Below are positions 47,256-56,751 of a stretch of 64,000 nucleotides of DNA, in pieces. The notes under the pieces were generated by a model that was given only the letters and a program-made list of their open reading frames with translations, was not told the origin of the DNA and did not search any database. The stretch comes from Pseudomonas gessardii (GTDB lineage Bacteria > Pseudomonadota > Gammaproteobacteria > Pseudomonadales > Pseudomonadaceae). The stretch is from contig NZ_MNPU01000020.1 of NCBI RefSeq assembly GCF_001983165.1, positions 1-64,000 on the forward strand. Direction: 5' to 3'. How positions within the stretch are numbered: the stretch's first letter is position 1; each line of letters starts with the position of its first letter. The translations under genes were made by a program, and so were the position numbers.

Positions 47256-47930
47256 TTATTTTCGAGAATAGTGGGTCACCAGCTTATCGCCGATGGTTTG
47301 CAGAATCTGCACCAGCACAATCAACATCACCACGGTGACGACCATCACGTCATCCTGGAAGCGCTGGTACCCATAACGGATCGCCAGGTCACCCAGGCCA
47401 CCGGCACCCACCACACCCGCCATGGCGGTGTAGCCCACCAGGGCAATGGCGGTCACGGTGATTGCCGCAATGATGCCGGGTTTGGCCTCGGGCAGTAGCG
47501 CCTTGGTGATGATCTGCCGCGTGGTCGCGCCCATGGCCTGGGTCGCCTCGATAATGCCGCGATCGACCTCGCGCAGGGCAGTTTCCACCAGCCGTGCGAA
47601 GAACGTCGAAGCGCCGACCACCAGCGGTGGAATCGCGCCGGCCACGCCCAGCGAAGTGCCCGTGAGGAACACGGTCGTCGGGATCATCACAATCAGCAGA
47701 ATGATAAACGGCAGAGAACGGATGGCGTTGACCACGAAGGCCAGGGCGGCATAGGTGGCTTTTTGCTCCAGCAACTGGCGTGGGCTGAACAGAAACAGCA
47801 GGATGCCCAATGGCAGGCCCACCAACACGGTGAAAAACAGCGAGGTGCCGAGCATCAGCAGGGTGTCGTTGGTGGCCACCCAGATATCGGCCCAGTCGAC
47901 GTTGTCGAAATAATGCAGTAGCACGTCCAT
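47256..47930 (-). CDS. metI: Methionine ABC transporter permease
   Basis: 224 residues, five membrane helices, with the permease EAA-type loop EATQAMGATTRQIITKALLPEAKPG near residue 135. Its ATG shares one base with the metN stop (TAATG). Forms the membrane channel with the MetN ATPase. Confidence 0.95.
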   Translation of the reverse strand: MDVLLHYFDNVDWADIWVATNDTLLMLGTSLFFTVLVGLPLGILLFLFSPRQLLEQKATYAALAFVVNAIRSLPFIILLIVMIPTTVFLTGTSLGVAGAIPPLVVGASTFFARLVETALREVDRGIIEATQAMGATTRQIITKALLPEAKPGIIAAITVTAIALVGYTAMAGVVGAGGLGDLAIRYGYQRFQDDVMVVTVVMLIVLVQILQTIGDKLVTHYSRK

Positions 47931-48937
47931 TAACGCAGGACCTCCATGTGCACATCGGCGGCGGTAAAGCGCGCGAACGCCGCTTCCATGTCACCGCCGG
48001 TGATGGCCAGGGTCAGTTGCCCGTAAGGGGTATCTTTGATGTGGTCGATGCGACCGGCGAGGATGCTGTAGTCCACACCCGTTTCGCGGGCGACGGTGCC
48101 CAGCAGGGGCGCGTAGGTCGCTTCGCCCTGGAACGTCAGGCGCACGATGCGGCCTGGTACATGGGCGAATACATCGCGCTGCTCGCCTTCATCAACCTGC
48201 TCGGCTTCCTGCACAAAACGCTTGGTGGTCGGGTGCGTGGGGTGCAGGAACACCTGGGCCACCGGACCCTGCTCGACAATCACCCCGGCATCCATCACCG
48301 CGACCTGGTCGCAGACACGGCGGATCACGTCCATTTCATGGGTGATCAACACGATGGTCAGCTTCAGCTCGCGGTTGATCTCGGCCAGCAATTGCAGGAC
48401 CGAGGCGGTGGTCTGTGGGTCGAGGGCACTGGTGGCTTCGTCGCACAGCAGGATTTTCGGCTTGGTGGCCAGGGCGCGGGCGATGCCGACGCGCTGTTTC
48501 TGGCCGCCGGACAACTGCGCCGGGTACTTCTTGGCGTGGTCGGACAGGCCGACCCGGTCCAGCAGTTCGGCTACGCGCGCATCGATCTCGCGGCGCGACA
48601 GTTCACCCGCCAGGGTCAGTGGCAGCGCCACGTTGTCGGCGACGGTCTTGGAGGCCAGCAGGTTGAAGTGCTGGAAGATCATCCCGACCTGCTGCCGGAA
48701 ACGGCGCAGGCCGTTGGCATCCAGGGCGGTGACGTCTTCGTCATCGACCGTGATCTGGCCGCCCGAAGGCTCTTCCAGGCGATTGATCAGGCGCAGCAGG
48801 GTACTTTTTCCTGCACCGGAGTGGCCGATCAGGCCAAACACCTGGCCGTTCTCGACACGCAGGCTGGTGGGGTGCAGTGCGGGGATATCCTTGCCGGCGA
48901 CCCGGTAGGTTTTATGGACGTTATGAAACTCGATCAC
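47930..48937 (-). CDS. metN: Methionine ABC transporter ATP-binding protein
   Basis: 335 residues. Walker [10 protein letters not shown] near residues 38-46, signature [15 protein letters not shown] and Walker [12 protein letters not shown]. The C-terminal NIL/ACT-like domain (about residues 260-335), which binds methionine and inhibits transport, is present. Operon order metN-metI-metQ. Confidence 0.95.
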   Translation of the reverse strand: MIEFHNVHKTYRVAGKDIPALHPTSLRVENGQVFGLIGHSGAGKSTLLRLINRLEEPSGGQITVDDEDVTALDANGLRRFRQQVGMIFQHFNLLASKTVADNVALPLTLAGELSRREIDARVAELLDRVGLSDHAKKYPAQLSGGQKQRVGIARALATKPKILLCDEATSALDPQTTASVLQLLAEINRELKLTIVLITHEMDVIRRVCDQVAVMDAGVIVEQGPVAQVFLHPTHPTTKRFVQEAEQVDEGEQRDVFAHVPGRIVRLTFQGEATYAPLLGTVARETGVDYSILAGRIDHIKDTPYGQLTLAITGGDMEAAFARFTAADVHMEVLR

Positions 48938-49202
48938 GTAGCGAACCTTGTGGGGCGCATTGAAAAGGGATCAGCGGTTAGCCGGGCGCGCATTTTAGCC
49001 TGTCCGTATAGTGTTTCTTAGCATTTATTTCGTATTCAACCAGCGATTTGGCAATAACGCGATCAAAGGTCATAAAAAAGGAACGGTAAAAAACCCCATC
49101 AGTCACTACATAAGCAACTCGACTTCCCGGGTGCCGTGCCCGGGGTTTTGCTCAAACGGGCCAGGGATCGCCCTGGACTACGCAAACGAGGAGTTTTGAC
49201 TG

Positions 49203-51344
49203 ATGAGCACCAAGAAACCCGTCGCGCCACCCAAGAGCGCGCTTGCAGGCACCGACACCCTGGACCGTGGCAACACCAATGCCAAGCTGCACAGCCTGGA
49301 AAAATTCCGTTCCGACGCCACTGGCCAGGCGCTGCGCACCAACCAGGGGGTGAAAGTCTCCGATAACCAGAACAGCTTGAAGGTCGGCGCTCGCGGCCCT
49401 TCGCTGCTGGAAGATTTCATCATGCGTGAAAAGATCACGCACTTTGACCATGAGCGTATCCCGGAGCGCATCGTGCATGCCCGCGGTGTGGGGGGCCATG
49501 GTTACTTTCAGTCCTACGAGAACCATTCAGCACTGACCAAGGCTGGCTTCCTACGGGATCCCGGGCATAAAACCCCGGTATTCGTGCGATTTTCCACGGT
49601 ACAAGGGCCACGCGGCTCAGGTGATACCGTGCGCGATGTACGCGGCTTTGCGGTGAAGTTCTACACCGAAGAGGGCAACTTCGACCTGGTTGGCAACAAT
49701 ATGCCGGTGTTTTTTATCCAGGACGCCATCAAGTTCCCGGACTTCGTGCACGCGGTAAAACCCGAGCCCCATAACGAAATGCCCACGGGCGGTTCGGCCC
49801 ACGATACGTTCTGGGACTTTGTGTCGCTGGTGCCGGAGTCGGCGCATATGGTGATCTGGGCCATGTCCGATCGGGCGATCCCGAAAAGCCTGCGCAGCAT
49901 GCAGGGGTTTGGTGTGCACACCTTTCGTTTGATCAATGCCAAAGGGGTGTCCAACTTCGTCAAGTTTCATTGGCGCCCTACGGTGGGCACCTGTTCGCTG
50001 GTGTGGGATGAGGCGCAAAAACTGGCAGGCAAGGATACCGACTTCCACCGGCGTGACCTGTGGGAGGCCATCGAGGGTGGTGACTATCCCGAATGGGAGT
50101 TGGGGGTGCAGGTCATTCCCGAAGAAAACGAGCATAAGTTCGACTTCGACCTCCTTGACCCGACCAAGCTGATCCCTGAAGAGCTGGTGCCGATCATGCC
50201 GCTGGGCAAGATGGTGCTCAATCGCAACCCGGACAACTACTTTGCCGAGACCGAGCAAGTAGCCTTCTGCCCAGGGCATATCGTGCCGGGTATCGACTTT
50301 TCCAATGATCCGCTGCTGCAAGGTCGCCTGTTTTCCTACACCGACACGCAGATCAGCCGTCTAGGTGGCCCGAACTTTCATGAGTTGCCGATCAATCGGC
50401 CAGTAGTGCCGTTCCATAACGGCCAGCGTGATGCGATGCACCGCTCGACCATCGACAAGGGGCGTGCGTCCTATGAGCCCAACTCGATTGATGGCGGCTG
50501 GCCCAAGGAAACCCCGCCGGCAGCGCAGGATGGCGGTTTTGAAAGCTATCCAGAGCGCGTCGATGCGCACAAGGTCCGCCAGCGCAGCGAGTCGTTCGGC
50601 GATCACTTTTCCCAGGCGCGCCTGTTCTTCAACAGCATGAGCCCGCACGAGCAGGAGCACATCATCGCGGCCTACAGCTTTGAGCTGGGCAAGGTCGAGC
50701 GTGAGTTTATCCGGGCGCGCCAGGTCAATGAGATCCTGGCCAATATCGATCTGGGGCTGGCCAAGCGCGTGGCGCAGAACCTCGGCCTGCCGGCGCCGAA
50801 AAAAGGCACCGTGGCAGTGCGCAAGACCGCGCCAGAACGCTCGCCGGCCTTGAGCCAGGCCAATCTGCTGTCGGGGGATATCAAGACGCGCAAGGTGGCG
50901 ATCCTGGCGGCCAATGGTGTGGATGGGGCAGCCATCGCCGCGTTGCAAAAGGCGCTGGCCAAGGAAGGCGCCCATGCCAAGCTGCTGGGGCCGACCTCGG
51001 CGCCAGTAACCACGGCCGATGGCAAGCACTTGGTGGTGGATGCCTCGATGGAAGGCTTGCCGTCGGTGGCGTTCGACGCGGTGTTTGTGCCGGGTGGGGC
51101 GAAGTCGATCCAGGCCTTGAGTGGCGATGGCGTGGCGTTGCATTACCTGCTGGAGGCCTACAAGCATTTGAAGGCGATTGCCTTGGCCGGTGAGGCGAAG
51201 CAGTTGTTGGCGGTGTTGAAGCTGGAGGCTGATGCGGGCTTGATTGTGGGCGGGGATGCCAAGGCGTTGAAGGCGTTTATTGCGGCGATTGCCCTGCATC
51301 GGGTCTGGGAACGGGAGCCTAGGGCCAAGGCGGTTCCGGCTTAA
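49203..51344 (+). CDS. katE: Large-subunit (clade II) catalase HPII
   Basis: 713 residues against about 750 in E. coli KatE. Essential His in [17 protein letters not shown] near residue 95, [21 protein letters not shown], and the proximal heme tyrosine in [14 protein letters not shown] near residue 380. After the catalase core a C-terminal flavodoxin/DJ-1-like domain (about residues 560-700) with [21 protein letters not shown]. Detoxifies H2O2. GAGGAGTTTTGACTG is the ribosome site; 265 bp of AT-rich sequence upstream hold no gene. Confidence 0.95.
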   Translation: MSTKKPVAPPKSALAGTDTLDRGNTNAKLHSLEKFRSDATGQALRTNQGVKVSDNQNSLKVGARGPSLLEDFIMREKITHFDHERIPERIVHARGVGGHGYFQSYENHSALTKAGFLRDPGHKTPVFVRFSTVQGPRGSGDTVRDVRGFAVKFYTEEGNFDLVGNNMPVFFIQDAIKFPDFVHAVKPEPHNEMPTGGSAHDTFWDFVSLVPESAHMVIWAMSDRAIPKSLRSMQGFGVHTFRLINAKGVSNFVKFHWRPTVGTCSLVWDEAQKLAGKDTDFHRRDLWEAIEGGDYPEWELGVQVIPEENEHKFDFDLLDPTKLIPEELVPIMPLGKMVLNRNPDNYFAETEQVAFCPGHIVPGIDFSNDPLLQGRLFSYTDTQISRLGGPNFHELPINRPVVPFHNGQRDAMHRSTIDKGRASYEPNSIDGGWPKETPPAAQDGGFESYPERVDAHKVRQRSESFGDHFSQARLFFNSMSPHEQEHIIAAYSFELGKVEREFIRARQVNEILANIDLGLAKRVAQNLGLPAPKKGTVAVRKTAPERSPALSQANLLSGDIKTRKVAILAANGVDGAAIAALQKALAKEGAHAKLLGPTSAPVTTADGKHLVVDASMEGLPSVAFDAVFVPGGAKSIQALSGDGVALHYLLEAYKHLKAIALAGEAKQLLAVLKLEADAGLIVGGDAKALKAFIAAIALHRVWEREPRAKAVPA

Positions 51345-51368
51345 GTCATTGGTTGCTTGATAGGGCGC

Positions 51369-51436
51369 CATCGCGGGCAAGCCCGCTCCCACATTTGAAA
51401 TGTATTCCAATGTGGGAGCGGGCTTGCCCGCGATTG
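51369..51436. repeat. Paired REP after katE
   Basis: ATCGCGGGCAAGCCCGCTCC and the inverted GTGGGAGCGGGCTTGCCCGC surround about 14 nt. Located between convergent katE and the lipoprotein gene; could serve as terminator for both. Confidence 0.88.
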
Positions 51437-51439
51437 GCG

Positions 51440-52159
51440 TCAGTCGGCTTTACGCGGAATCAGCACAACCTGCGCCGGAATATGCTTGAGGATCTGCCGG
51501 TGAATCTTCAGGTCATACCCTGAATCTATCCGCTTCACTCGTTTGCTCAGCAGCGTGTTCAGCCACGGGTAATCCTCGGTGCGCGGCACCTGGAGGCTCA
51601 CATCACACTGGTAATTCACCACATCGGTGGCGATGGCATCCAGTTGATGGCGCAATTGCTGGATATCCGTGAGGTTCAGCGCAACCGTGGTGCTCTCGGC
51701 GGTGGGGTCGATGACCTTGGCCGGTGGCTTGGCTTCGGCGGCTTTGAGGGCGGCCTCGGCTTTATCCAGCTCAGCCTTGCGGGCGTGGGCGATGGCGCTG
51801 TTGACCCCGCCGGTCAGCGCCGGAGCCTTGGGCATCAAGGCCCGGGCGCGGCTCAGGGCTGTGGCGGCGGCGTTGACATCACCTTTTTGCAGGACGATCT
51901 GGCTACGCTGCAGATAGGCTTCGGCCAGTTGGCGCTGGTAAGACTCCAGCGTTGCATCGTCAGGCGACTGGGCCTGCAACGCAGCGAGTTGGTCTTCGGC
52001 GGTGGCCAGCTCACTGCTGGCCAGGTTTTGTTCCAGCTGTGCAATGGCCGCAGCGCGCGCGTCCGGCGCCTCGGGGGCAGCGGGCGGGGTGCTTTGGCAG
52101 GCGCCCAGCAGCAGGGAAAATGCGGCAAGGAGCAGATAACGGGAGGTGAACGGCTTCAT
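51440..52159 (-). CDS. Probable lipoprotein with helical repeats (PA5502-like)
   Basis: 239 residues. The signal ends at LLLGACQS, with the acylated cysteine near residue 20. The middle (about 35-155) has alanine-rich paired helices resembling TPR units; the end is a basic KRVKRIDSGYD/RKAD segment. It lies just downstream of the zinc uptake genes in the same direction. No function known. Confidence 0.82.
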   Translation of the reverse strand: MKPFTSRYLLLAAFSLLLGACQSTPPAAPEAPDARAAAIAQLEQNLASSELATAEDQLAALQAQSPDDATLESYQRQLAEAYLQRSQIVLQKGDVNAAATALSRARALMPKAPALTGGVNSAIAHARKAELDKAEAALKAAEAKPPAKVIDPTAESTTVALNLTDIQQLRHQLDAIATDVVNYQCDVSLQVPRTEDYPWLNTLLSKRVKRIDSGYDLKIHRQILKHIPAQVVLIPRKAD

Positions 52160-52196
52160 TCCTGCGACTCTCTAATTGCGCAAAAAGCGAGCAAGT

Positions 52197-52985
52197 CTAC
52201 ACCCCTCGACGGGGCAGGACAAAACTCAGCAGAAACAGTGCGGCGGCCGTGACCACAATCGACGGCCCGGCCGGGGTGTCCTTGAACCAGGACAGCGCCA
52301 GGCCACCACACACGGCGAGCATCCCCAGCAAACTGGCGCCAATCGCCATCTGTTCCGGCGAGCGTGCATGACGCTGGGCGGCGGCAGCGGGGATGATCAA
52401 TAGCGACGTGATCAACAATACGCCGACAATCTTCATTGCGACAGCAATCACCACCGCGATCAGCAACATCAGGGTCATGCGCAGTGCGGGTACGGGCAAG
52501 CCTTCGACGGTGGCCAGTTGTTCGTGGACGGTAATGGCCAGCAGCGGGCGCCATAGGGCCACCAGCAGGATCAATACCGCCGCGCTGCCGCCGAGAATCC
52601 AGGCCAGGTCCGTAGGGCTGATCGCCAGCAGGTCGCCGAACAGATAGGCCATCAGGTCGATGCGCACTTCATGCATAAAGCTCAGCACCACCAGGCCCAG
52701 GGACAGGGTGCTCGGTGCAAGGATCCCCAGCAGGGTGTCCGAGGCCAGGGGCTGGCGCTGTTGCAGGGTCACCAGCAGCACCGCCAGCAGCAGGCAGCCG
52801 ACGGTTACCGCGATGGTCGGGCTGACGTCCAGCAAAAAGCCCAGGGCCACGCCGAGCAGGGCCGCGTGGGACAAGGTATCGCCAAAGTAGGCCATGCGCC
52901 GCCAGACCACGAACGAACCCAACGGGCCCGCCACCAGCGCCAAAGCCAAGCCTGCAAGCAGGGCGTAGAGCAGAAAGTCAGCCAT
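52197..52985 (-). CDS. znuB: Zinc ABC transporter permease
   Basis: 262 residues from the ATG at 52985 ([20 protein letters not shown]); overlaps znuC by eight bases. ABC-3 family permease with seven to eight helices and [20 protein letters not shown] near residue 30, the typical early motif. Forms the channel for Zn2+. Confidence 0.95.
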   Translation of the reverse strand: MADFLLYALLAGLALALVAGPLGSFVVWRRMAYFGDTLSHAALLGVALGFLLDVSPTIAVTVGCLLLAVLLVTLQQRQPLASDTLLGILAPSTLSLGLVVLSFMHEVRIDLMAYLFGDLLAISPTDLAWILGGSAAVLILLVALWRPLLAITVHEQLATVEGLPVPALRMTLMLLIAVVIAVAMKIVGVLLITSLLIIPAAAAQRHARSPEQMAIGASLLGMLAVCGGLALSWFKDTPAGPSIVVTAAALFLLSFVLPRRGV

Positions 52986-53763
52986 GCTTGCAGCCATCTC
53001 CGTGGACGTGGGTATGAGGGGCGACCGGATCGGCGACTACCGCGCCATGTAGGTCATGGGCGTGGTCGTGATGGTGGTGGTAGATCGCCAGGCTCTGGGC
53101 ATTCTTGCCGAACAGCTCGACAAAGGCCGGGTCGCCGCTGACCTGCTCCGGGTGGCCGGAACAGCAGACGTGGCGATTGAGGCATACCACCTGGTCGGTG
53201 GTGCTCATTACCAGATGCAAGTCGTGGGACACCATCAGCACGCCGCAGCCATGCCGGTCGCGCAGGCGGGTGATCAGGCTGTAGAGCTCGGCCTGGCCGG
53301 CCACGTCGACGCCTTGCACCGGCTCATCGAGCACCAGCAACTCGGGTTCGCGCAGCAGGGCGCGGGCCAGCAGCACGCGCTGCATTTCGCCGCCGGAGAT
53401 GCTTTGTACCGGGCTGTCGATCACCTGCTCGGCGCCGACTTCCTTGAGCGCGGCCAGGGCGCGGGCGCGGTCCACGCCAGGCACCAGGCGCAGGAAGCGC
53501 AGCACCGACAGTGGCAAGGTCGGATCGACGTGCAGTTTTTGCGGCATGTAGCCGATGCGCAGCCTGGGCTTGCGCCAGACATTGCCGCTGTCGGGCTTGA
53601 GCAGGCCGAGTACGGCACGCACCAGGGTGGTCTTGCCCGCGCCGTTGGGGCCGATCAGGGTGACGATCTGCCCCGGCTCGACGCTCAGGTCAATGTTGTC
53701 CAGCACGTTCTGGCCAGCGAACGTGACGCCGACCTGTTCCAGGCGGATTAGCGCAGTGCTCAT
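52978..53763 (-). CDS. znuC: Zinc ABC transporter ATPase
   Basis: 261 residues from the ATG at 53763, one base over the zur stop (a TTG codon ahead is unlikely). Walker [10 protein letters not shown], signature [14 protein letters not shown] and Walker [13 protein letters not shown]. The last 35 residues are histidine-rich (HHHHDHAHD and [12 protein letters not shown]), probably binding zinc and absent from most ABC ATPases. Confidence 0.95.
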   Translation of the reverse strand: MSTALIRLEQVGVTFAGQNVLDNIDLSVEPGQIVTLIGPNGAGKTTLVRAVLGLLKPDSGNVWRKPRLRIGYMPQKLHVDPTLPLSVLRFLRLVPGVDRARALAALKEVGAEQVIDSPVQSISGGEMQRVLLARALLREPELLVLDEPVQGVDVAGQAELYSLITRLRDRHGCGVLMVSHDLHLVMSTTDQVVCLNRHVCCSGHPEQVSGDPAFVELFGKNAQSLAIYHHHHDHAHDLHGAVVADPVAPHTHVHGDGCKHG

Positions 53764-54245
53764 CAAGCCCCCTGGCAGCCCGAGCAGATGCCGACCACTT
53801 CGACGGTCTGCCCTTCGACCTGGAAGCCGACATCGCTGGCACTCTTGATAATCGCGTCGCTGATGCTTTTTTGTTCAAGCTCGATGGCGGCGTGGCATTC
53901 GCGGCAGATCAGGAACTGGCCCTGGTGCGCATGTTCCGGGTGGTTGCAGCCGACAAAGGCGTTGAGCGAGGCGATGCGGTGCACCAGGCCGTTTTCCAGC
54001 AGGAAGTCCAGCGCACGGTACACCGTGGGCGGCGCGGCGCGGCGGCCGTCCTGCTCGCTGAGCACGCCGAGAATGTCGTAGGCGCCCAGCGGCTTGTGGC
54101 TCTGCCACACCAGTTCCAGCACCCGCCGGCGCAGGGCAGTCAGGCGCAGGCCTTGGCGTGCGCACAGGGCGTCGGCCTCTGACAGTGCGTTGTGCACGCA
54201 GTGAGAGTGGTCATGGGGGCGGCTGGCAAGCGGTGTTTTAGGCAT
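53763..54245 (-). CDS. zur: Zinc uptake regulator, Fur family
   Basis: 160 residues. N-terminal winged helix ([41 protein letters not shown]), then a dimerisation domain with [21 protein letters not shown] and a closing CSGCQ; the two CXXC pairs bind structural zinc. Represses zinc import genes when zinc is sufficient. First gene of zur-znuC-znuB, divergent from znuA. Confidence 0.95.
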   Translation of the reverse strand: MPKTPLASRPHDHSHCVHNALSEADALCARQGLRLTALRRRVLELVWQSHKPLGAYDILGVLSEQDGRRAAPPTVYRALDFLLENGLVHRIASLNAFVGCNHPEHAHQGQFLICRECHAAIELEQKSISDAIIKSASDVGFQVEGQTVEVVGICSGCQGA

Positions 54246-54272
54246 GAGCGGCGACAGATATTTGTGAGAGAC

Positions 54273-54285
54273 GTTATTATGTTAC
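54273..54285. promoter_or_regulatory. Putative Zur box between zur and znuA
   Basis: GTTATTATGTTAC agrees in ten of thirteen positions with the Gram-negative Zur core GTTATAATATAAC. It lies midway between the divergent zur and znuA starts, where one dimer could control both. Confidence 0.6.
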
Positions 54286-54312
54286 CCGTTCCTGCTGACT
54301 TGAGTGCTCATC

Positions 54313-55233
54313 GTGTCCCGACTTTTTGCCGTTTTTGTCGTATTTGTCACCAGTTTATTGATGGCCGGGGCTGCCCAGGCCGAGGTTCGGGTGCTCACCA
54401 GCATCAAACCGTTACAGCTGATTGCCGCTGCGGTGCAGGACGGCGTGGCGATTCCAGAGGTGCTGTTGCCACCGGGCGCCTCGCCGCATAACTACGCATT
54501 GCGCCCATCCGACGTACGGCGTGTGCAATCGGTGGACCTGCTGTATTGGATCGGCCCGGACATGGAAGGCTTCCTGCCACGGGTCCTCAAGGGGCGCGGC
54601 TTGCCGACGGTGGCGGTGCAGGAGCTGCCGGGCCTGAAACTGCGGTATTTCGCCGAAGATAAGCACGCCCATGGCGAAGAAGCCGACGACCATGATCACG
54701 ACCATCGCCCCGGCAGCCTGGATGCCCACCTGTGGCTGTCGCCGCTGAATGCGCGGGTGATCGCCAGCAAAATGGCGGCGGACTTGAGCGCCGCAGACCC
54801 CGCCAACGCGGCGCGCTACCAGAGCAACCTGCAAGCCTTCGAGGCGCGCCTGGATGCCTTGGACCTGCGTTTGAAGGCGCGCCTGGCGGGGATCGCCGGC
54901 AAGCCTTACTTCGTGTTCCATGAAGCCTTCGACTACTTTGAACAGGCTTACGGCCTCAAGCACACCGGTGTGTTCAGCGTGGCTGCCGAGGTGCAACCGG
55001 GGGCCCAGCATGTGGCCGCGATGCGCACGCGCCTGCAGGAAGTGGGCAAGACCTGTGTGTTCAGCGAACCCCCCTTGCGCCCGCGCCTGGCCGAGACCCT
55101 GGTGGCCGGCCTGCCGGTGAAACTGGCGGAACTGGATGCCCTGGGCGGCTACACCCCGGCCACGGGCCAGGGGTATGAGCAGTTGCTGGAGAAGCTGGGC
55201 AATGATTTGGCAGGGTGCCTGGAGTCACTGTAA
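54313..55233 (+). CDS. znuA: Zinc ABC transporter periplasmic binding protein
   Basis: 306 residues from a GTG at 54313 (MSRLFAVFVVFV), with GAG about 7 nt upstream; an earlier GTG adds three residues. Signal peptide ending AGAAQAE. Zinc histidines occur in SPHNYALRP, DAHLWLSP and HEAFDYFE, with the flexible His/Asp loop KHAHGEEADDHDHDH between residues 117 and 135. Presents Zn2+ to ZnuBC. Confidence 0.95.
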   Translation: MSRLFAVFVVFVTSLLMAGAAQAEVRVLTSIKPLQLIAAAVQDGVAIPEVLLPPGASPHNYALRPSDVRRVQSVDLLYWIGPDMEGFLPRVLKGRGLPTVAVQELPGLKLRYFAEDKHAHGEEADDHDHDHRPGSLDAHLWLSPLNARVIASKMAADLSAADPANAARYQSNLQAFEARLDALDLRLKARLAGIAGKPYFVFHEAFDYFEQAYGLKHTGVFSVAAEVQPGAQHVAAMRTRLQEVGKTCVFSEPPLRPRLAETLVAGLPVKLAELDALGGYTPATGQGYEQLLEKLGNDLAGCLESL

Positions 55234-55250
55234 CAGGCGACATAGAACCC

Positions 55251-55374
55251 CTGTAGGAGCGGGCTTGTGTGGGAGCGGGCTTGCCCGCGATGAGGGTGTG
55301 TCAGTCACCTTAATGAGCGCCTGATACACCGCTATCGCGGGCAAGCCCGCTCCCACACAAGCCCGCTCCTACAG
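55251..55374. repeat. Composite REP with perfect 41-bp inverted arms
   Basis: 55251-55291 is exactly inverted at 55334-55374 around a 42-nt loop. Each arm is an outer CTGTAGGAGCGGGCTTG joined to an inner TGTGGGAGCGGGCTTGCCCG. It separates the convergent znuA and thrB genes and ends three bases before the thrB stop. Confidence 0.92.
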
Positions 55375-55376
55375 CG

Positions 55377-56330
55377 TCAGAGGGCGAGCGGCAGTTGCAG
55401 AGTGACCTGCTGGCGCTGCTCCAGCAGCTGTTGAAGCTCTACCGGATCGTGGATCAACACGTCCTGCCCCGCAAACGTCTGCGCCGCAATCAGCCGTGAC
55501 AGCCAGAACCGCACACACGCCACGCGCAACATCGTCGGCCACAGCTCGGCTTCCTTGGTGCTGAACGGGCGCAGTGCCGCGTAGGCGCCCAGCAGTGCGC
55601 GGGCGCGGTGGCCGTCGATCACCCCGGCGGCGTCCGAGCACCAGTCATTCAGGGCAATCGCTACGTCGTACAGCATCGGCCCGGAACACGCATTGTAGAA
55701 GTCGATCAACCCGGTCAGGTGGGTGCCTTCAAACATGGCGTTGTCGCGGAACAGGTCGGCGTGGATATTGGCCTGTGGCAGCGTGAGGATCTGCCCTTTG
55801 TGCTGCCGGATTTCATCCAGTGCCAGTTGTAACAGCTGCTGTTGGTGGGCGTCGAGGTGCGAAATCAGCTGTGCGCCCTCGTCGAGCATCCAGTCCAGCC
55901 CGCGATCGGTCTTGCGCTCCAACACCTTGTCGCCCTGGGTGGCCAGGTGCAAGTGGCCGAGCAACTCGCCCACTTGTACACAATGCTGGGCGTTGGCGTC
56001 CTGGATATGCTTGCCCGCCAGGCGCGGTTGCAGCAGCGCCGGCTTGCCCGCCAATTCGCGTAGGGCCACGCCATCGGTGGTGCGCAGGGCGTAAGGCACA
56101 GGCAGGTCGGCGTCGTGGAGCACATCGAGCAGTTCGATGAAGAACGGCATTTCCTGCACGGGGCCGCGCTCAACCAGGGTCAGGACGAATTCGCCCTGTT
56201 CCAGGCTGATAAAGAAGTTGGTGTTTTCGCTACCAGCGGCAATCCCCTGGAAATCGAGCAGGCGGCCGAGCCCATAAGGGGCGAGAAAGGTTTCCAGCTC
56301 GGGCCGAGCCAGGGGGGTGAACACAGACAT
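55377..56330 (-). CDS. thrB: Homoserine kinase, ThrB2/APH-fold type
   Basis: 317 residues from the ATG at 56330 (MSVFTPLARPELETFLAPYG). Unlike the GHMP-fold ThrB of E. coli, it has the aminoglycoside-phosphotransferase fold, with the catalytic IHADLFRDNAMF near residue 195 and the Mg-binding LTGLIDFYNACSG. Phosphorylates homoserine on the way to threonine. Confidence 0.94.
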   Translation of the reverse strand: MSVFTPLARPELETFLAPYGLGRLLDFQGIAAGSENTNFFISLEQGEFVLTLVERGPVQEMPFFIELLDVLHDADLPVPYALRTTDGVALRELAGKPALLQPRLAGKHIQDANAQHCVQVGELLGHLHLATQGDKVLERKTDRGLDWMLDEGAQLISHLDAHQQQLLQLALDEIRQHKGQILTLPQANIHADLFRDNAMFEGTHLTGLIDFYNACSGPMLYDVAIALNDWCSDAAGVIDGHRARALLGAYAALRPFSTKEAELWPTMLRVACVRFWLSRLIAAQTFAGQDVLIHDPVELQQLLEQRQQVTLQLPLAL

Positions 56331-56386
56331 GGTTAAAACTGCCAGTACGGGCGCCACAGGCCGCAGCGCCGATTAAAATTAAGAAA

Positions 56387-56677
56387 TCATTTCCATTCAA
56401 AGATCTTCCATGACGGGATCAGCATATCCGGCTGGTCCGAGCGGATGAAGTTCGCATCGGTTCCGTCCGCGCGCACCAGGAAATACGGGGGCGCGCCTTT
56501 GGGCGTTACCTTGATGGCATACAGAAAGCCGTTTTGGCGGTATTCCTGGATGGTCTTGTCGCCTTCCGTGCGAATGGTAACTTGCGGGTCGCCCGAAGGA
56601 GCATCGTCTGCCGCCATGGCAGCCATCGGAGCGAGTGCAATCAAGCTGGTCAACAGCAGGCGATTGAATGTACGCAT
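56387..56677 (-). CDS. DUF2782 periplasmic protein
   Basis: 96 residues: signal peptide (ALAPMAAMA), then a short beta domain with IQEYRQNGFLYAIKVTPKG and PPYFLV. Found next to thrB and polA throughout Pseudomonas. Function unknown. Starts 75 bp from polA on the other strand. Confidence 0.9.
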   Translation of the reverse strand: MRTFNRLLLTSLIALAPMAAMAADDAPSGDPQVTIRTEGDKTIQEYRQNGFLYAIKVTPKGAPPYFLVRADGTDANFIRSDQPDMLIPSWKIFEWK

Positions 56678-56751
56678 GATAACCTTGTCCCTTTGTTGTC
56701 ATTGGTCCGGCTATTCTAGCGCCTGACCCGCCGAAAAGGTTGATCCTGCTC

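Noticed and set aside
47948..49021. 357-codon plus-strand frame over metN
   Set aside because: Antisense to a complete ABC ATPase with Walker motifs.
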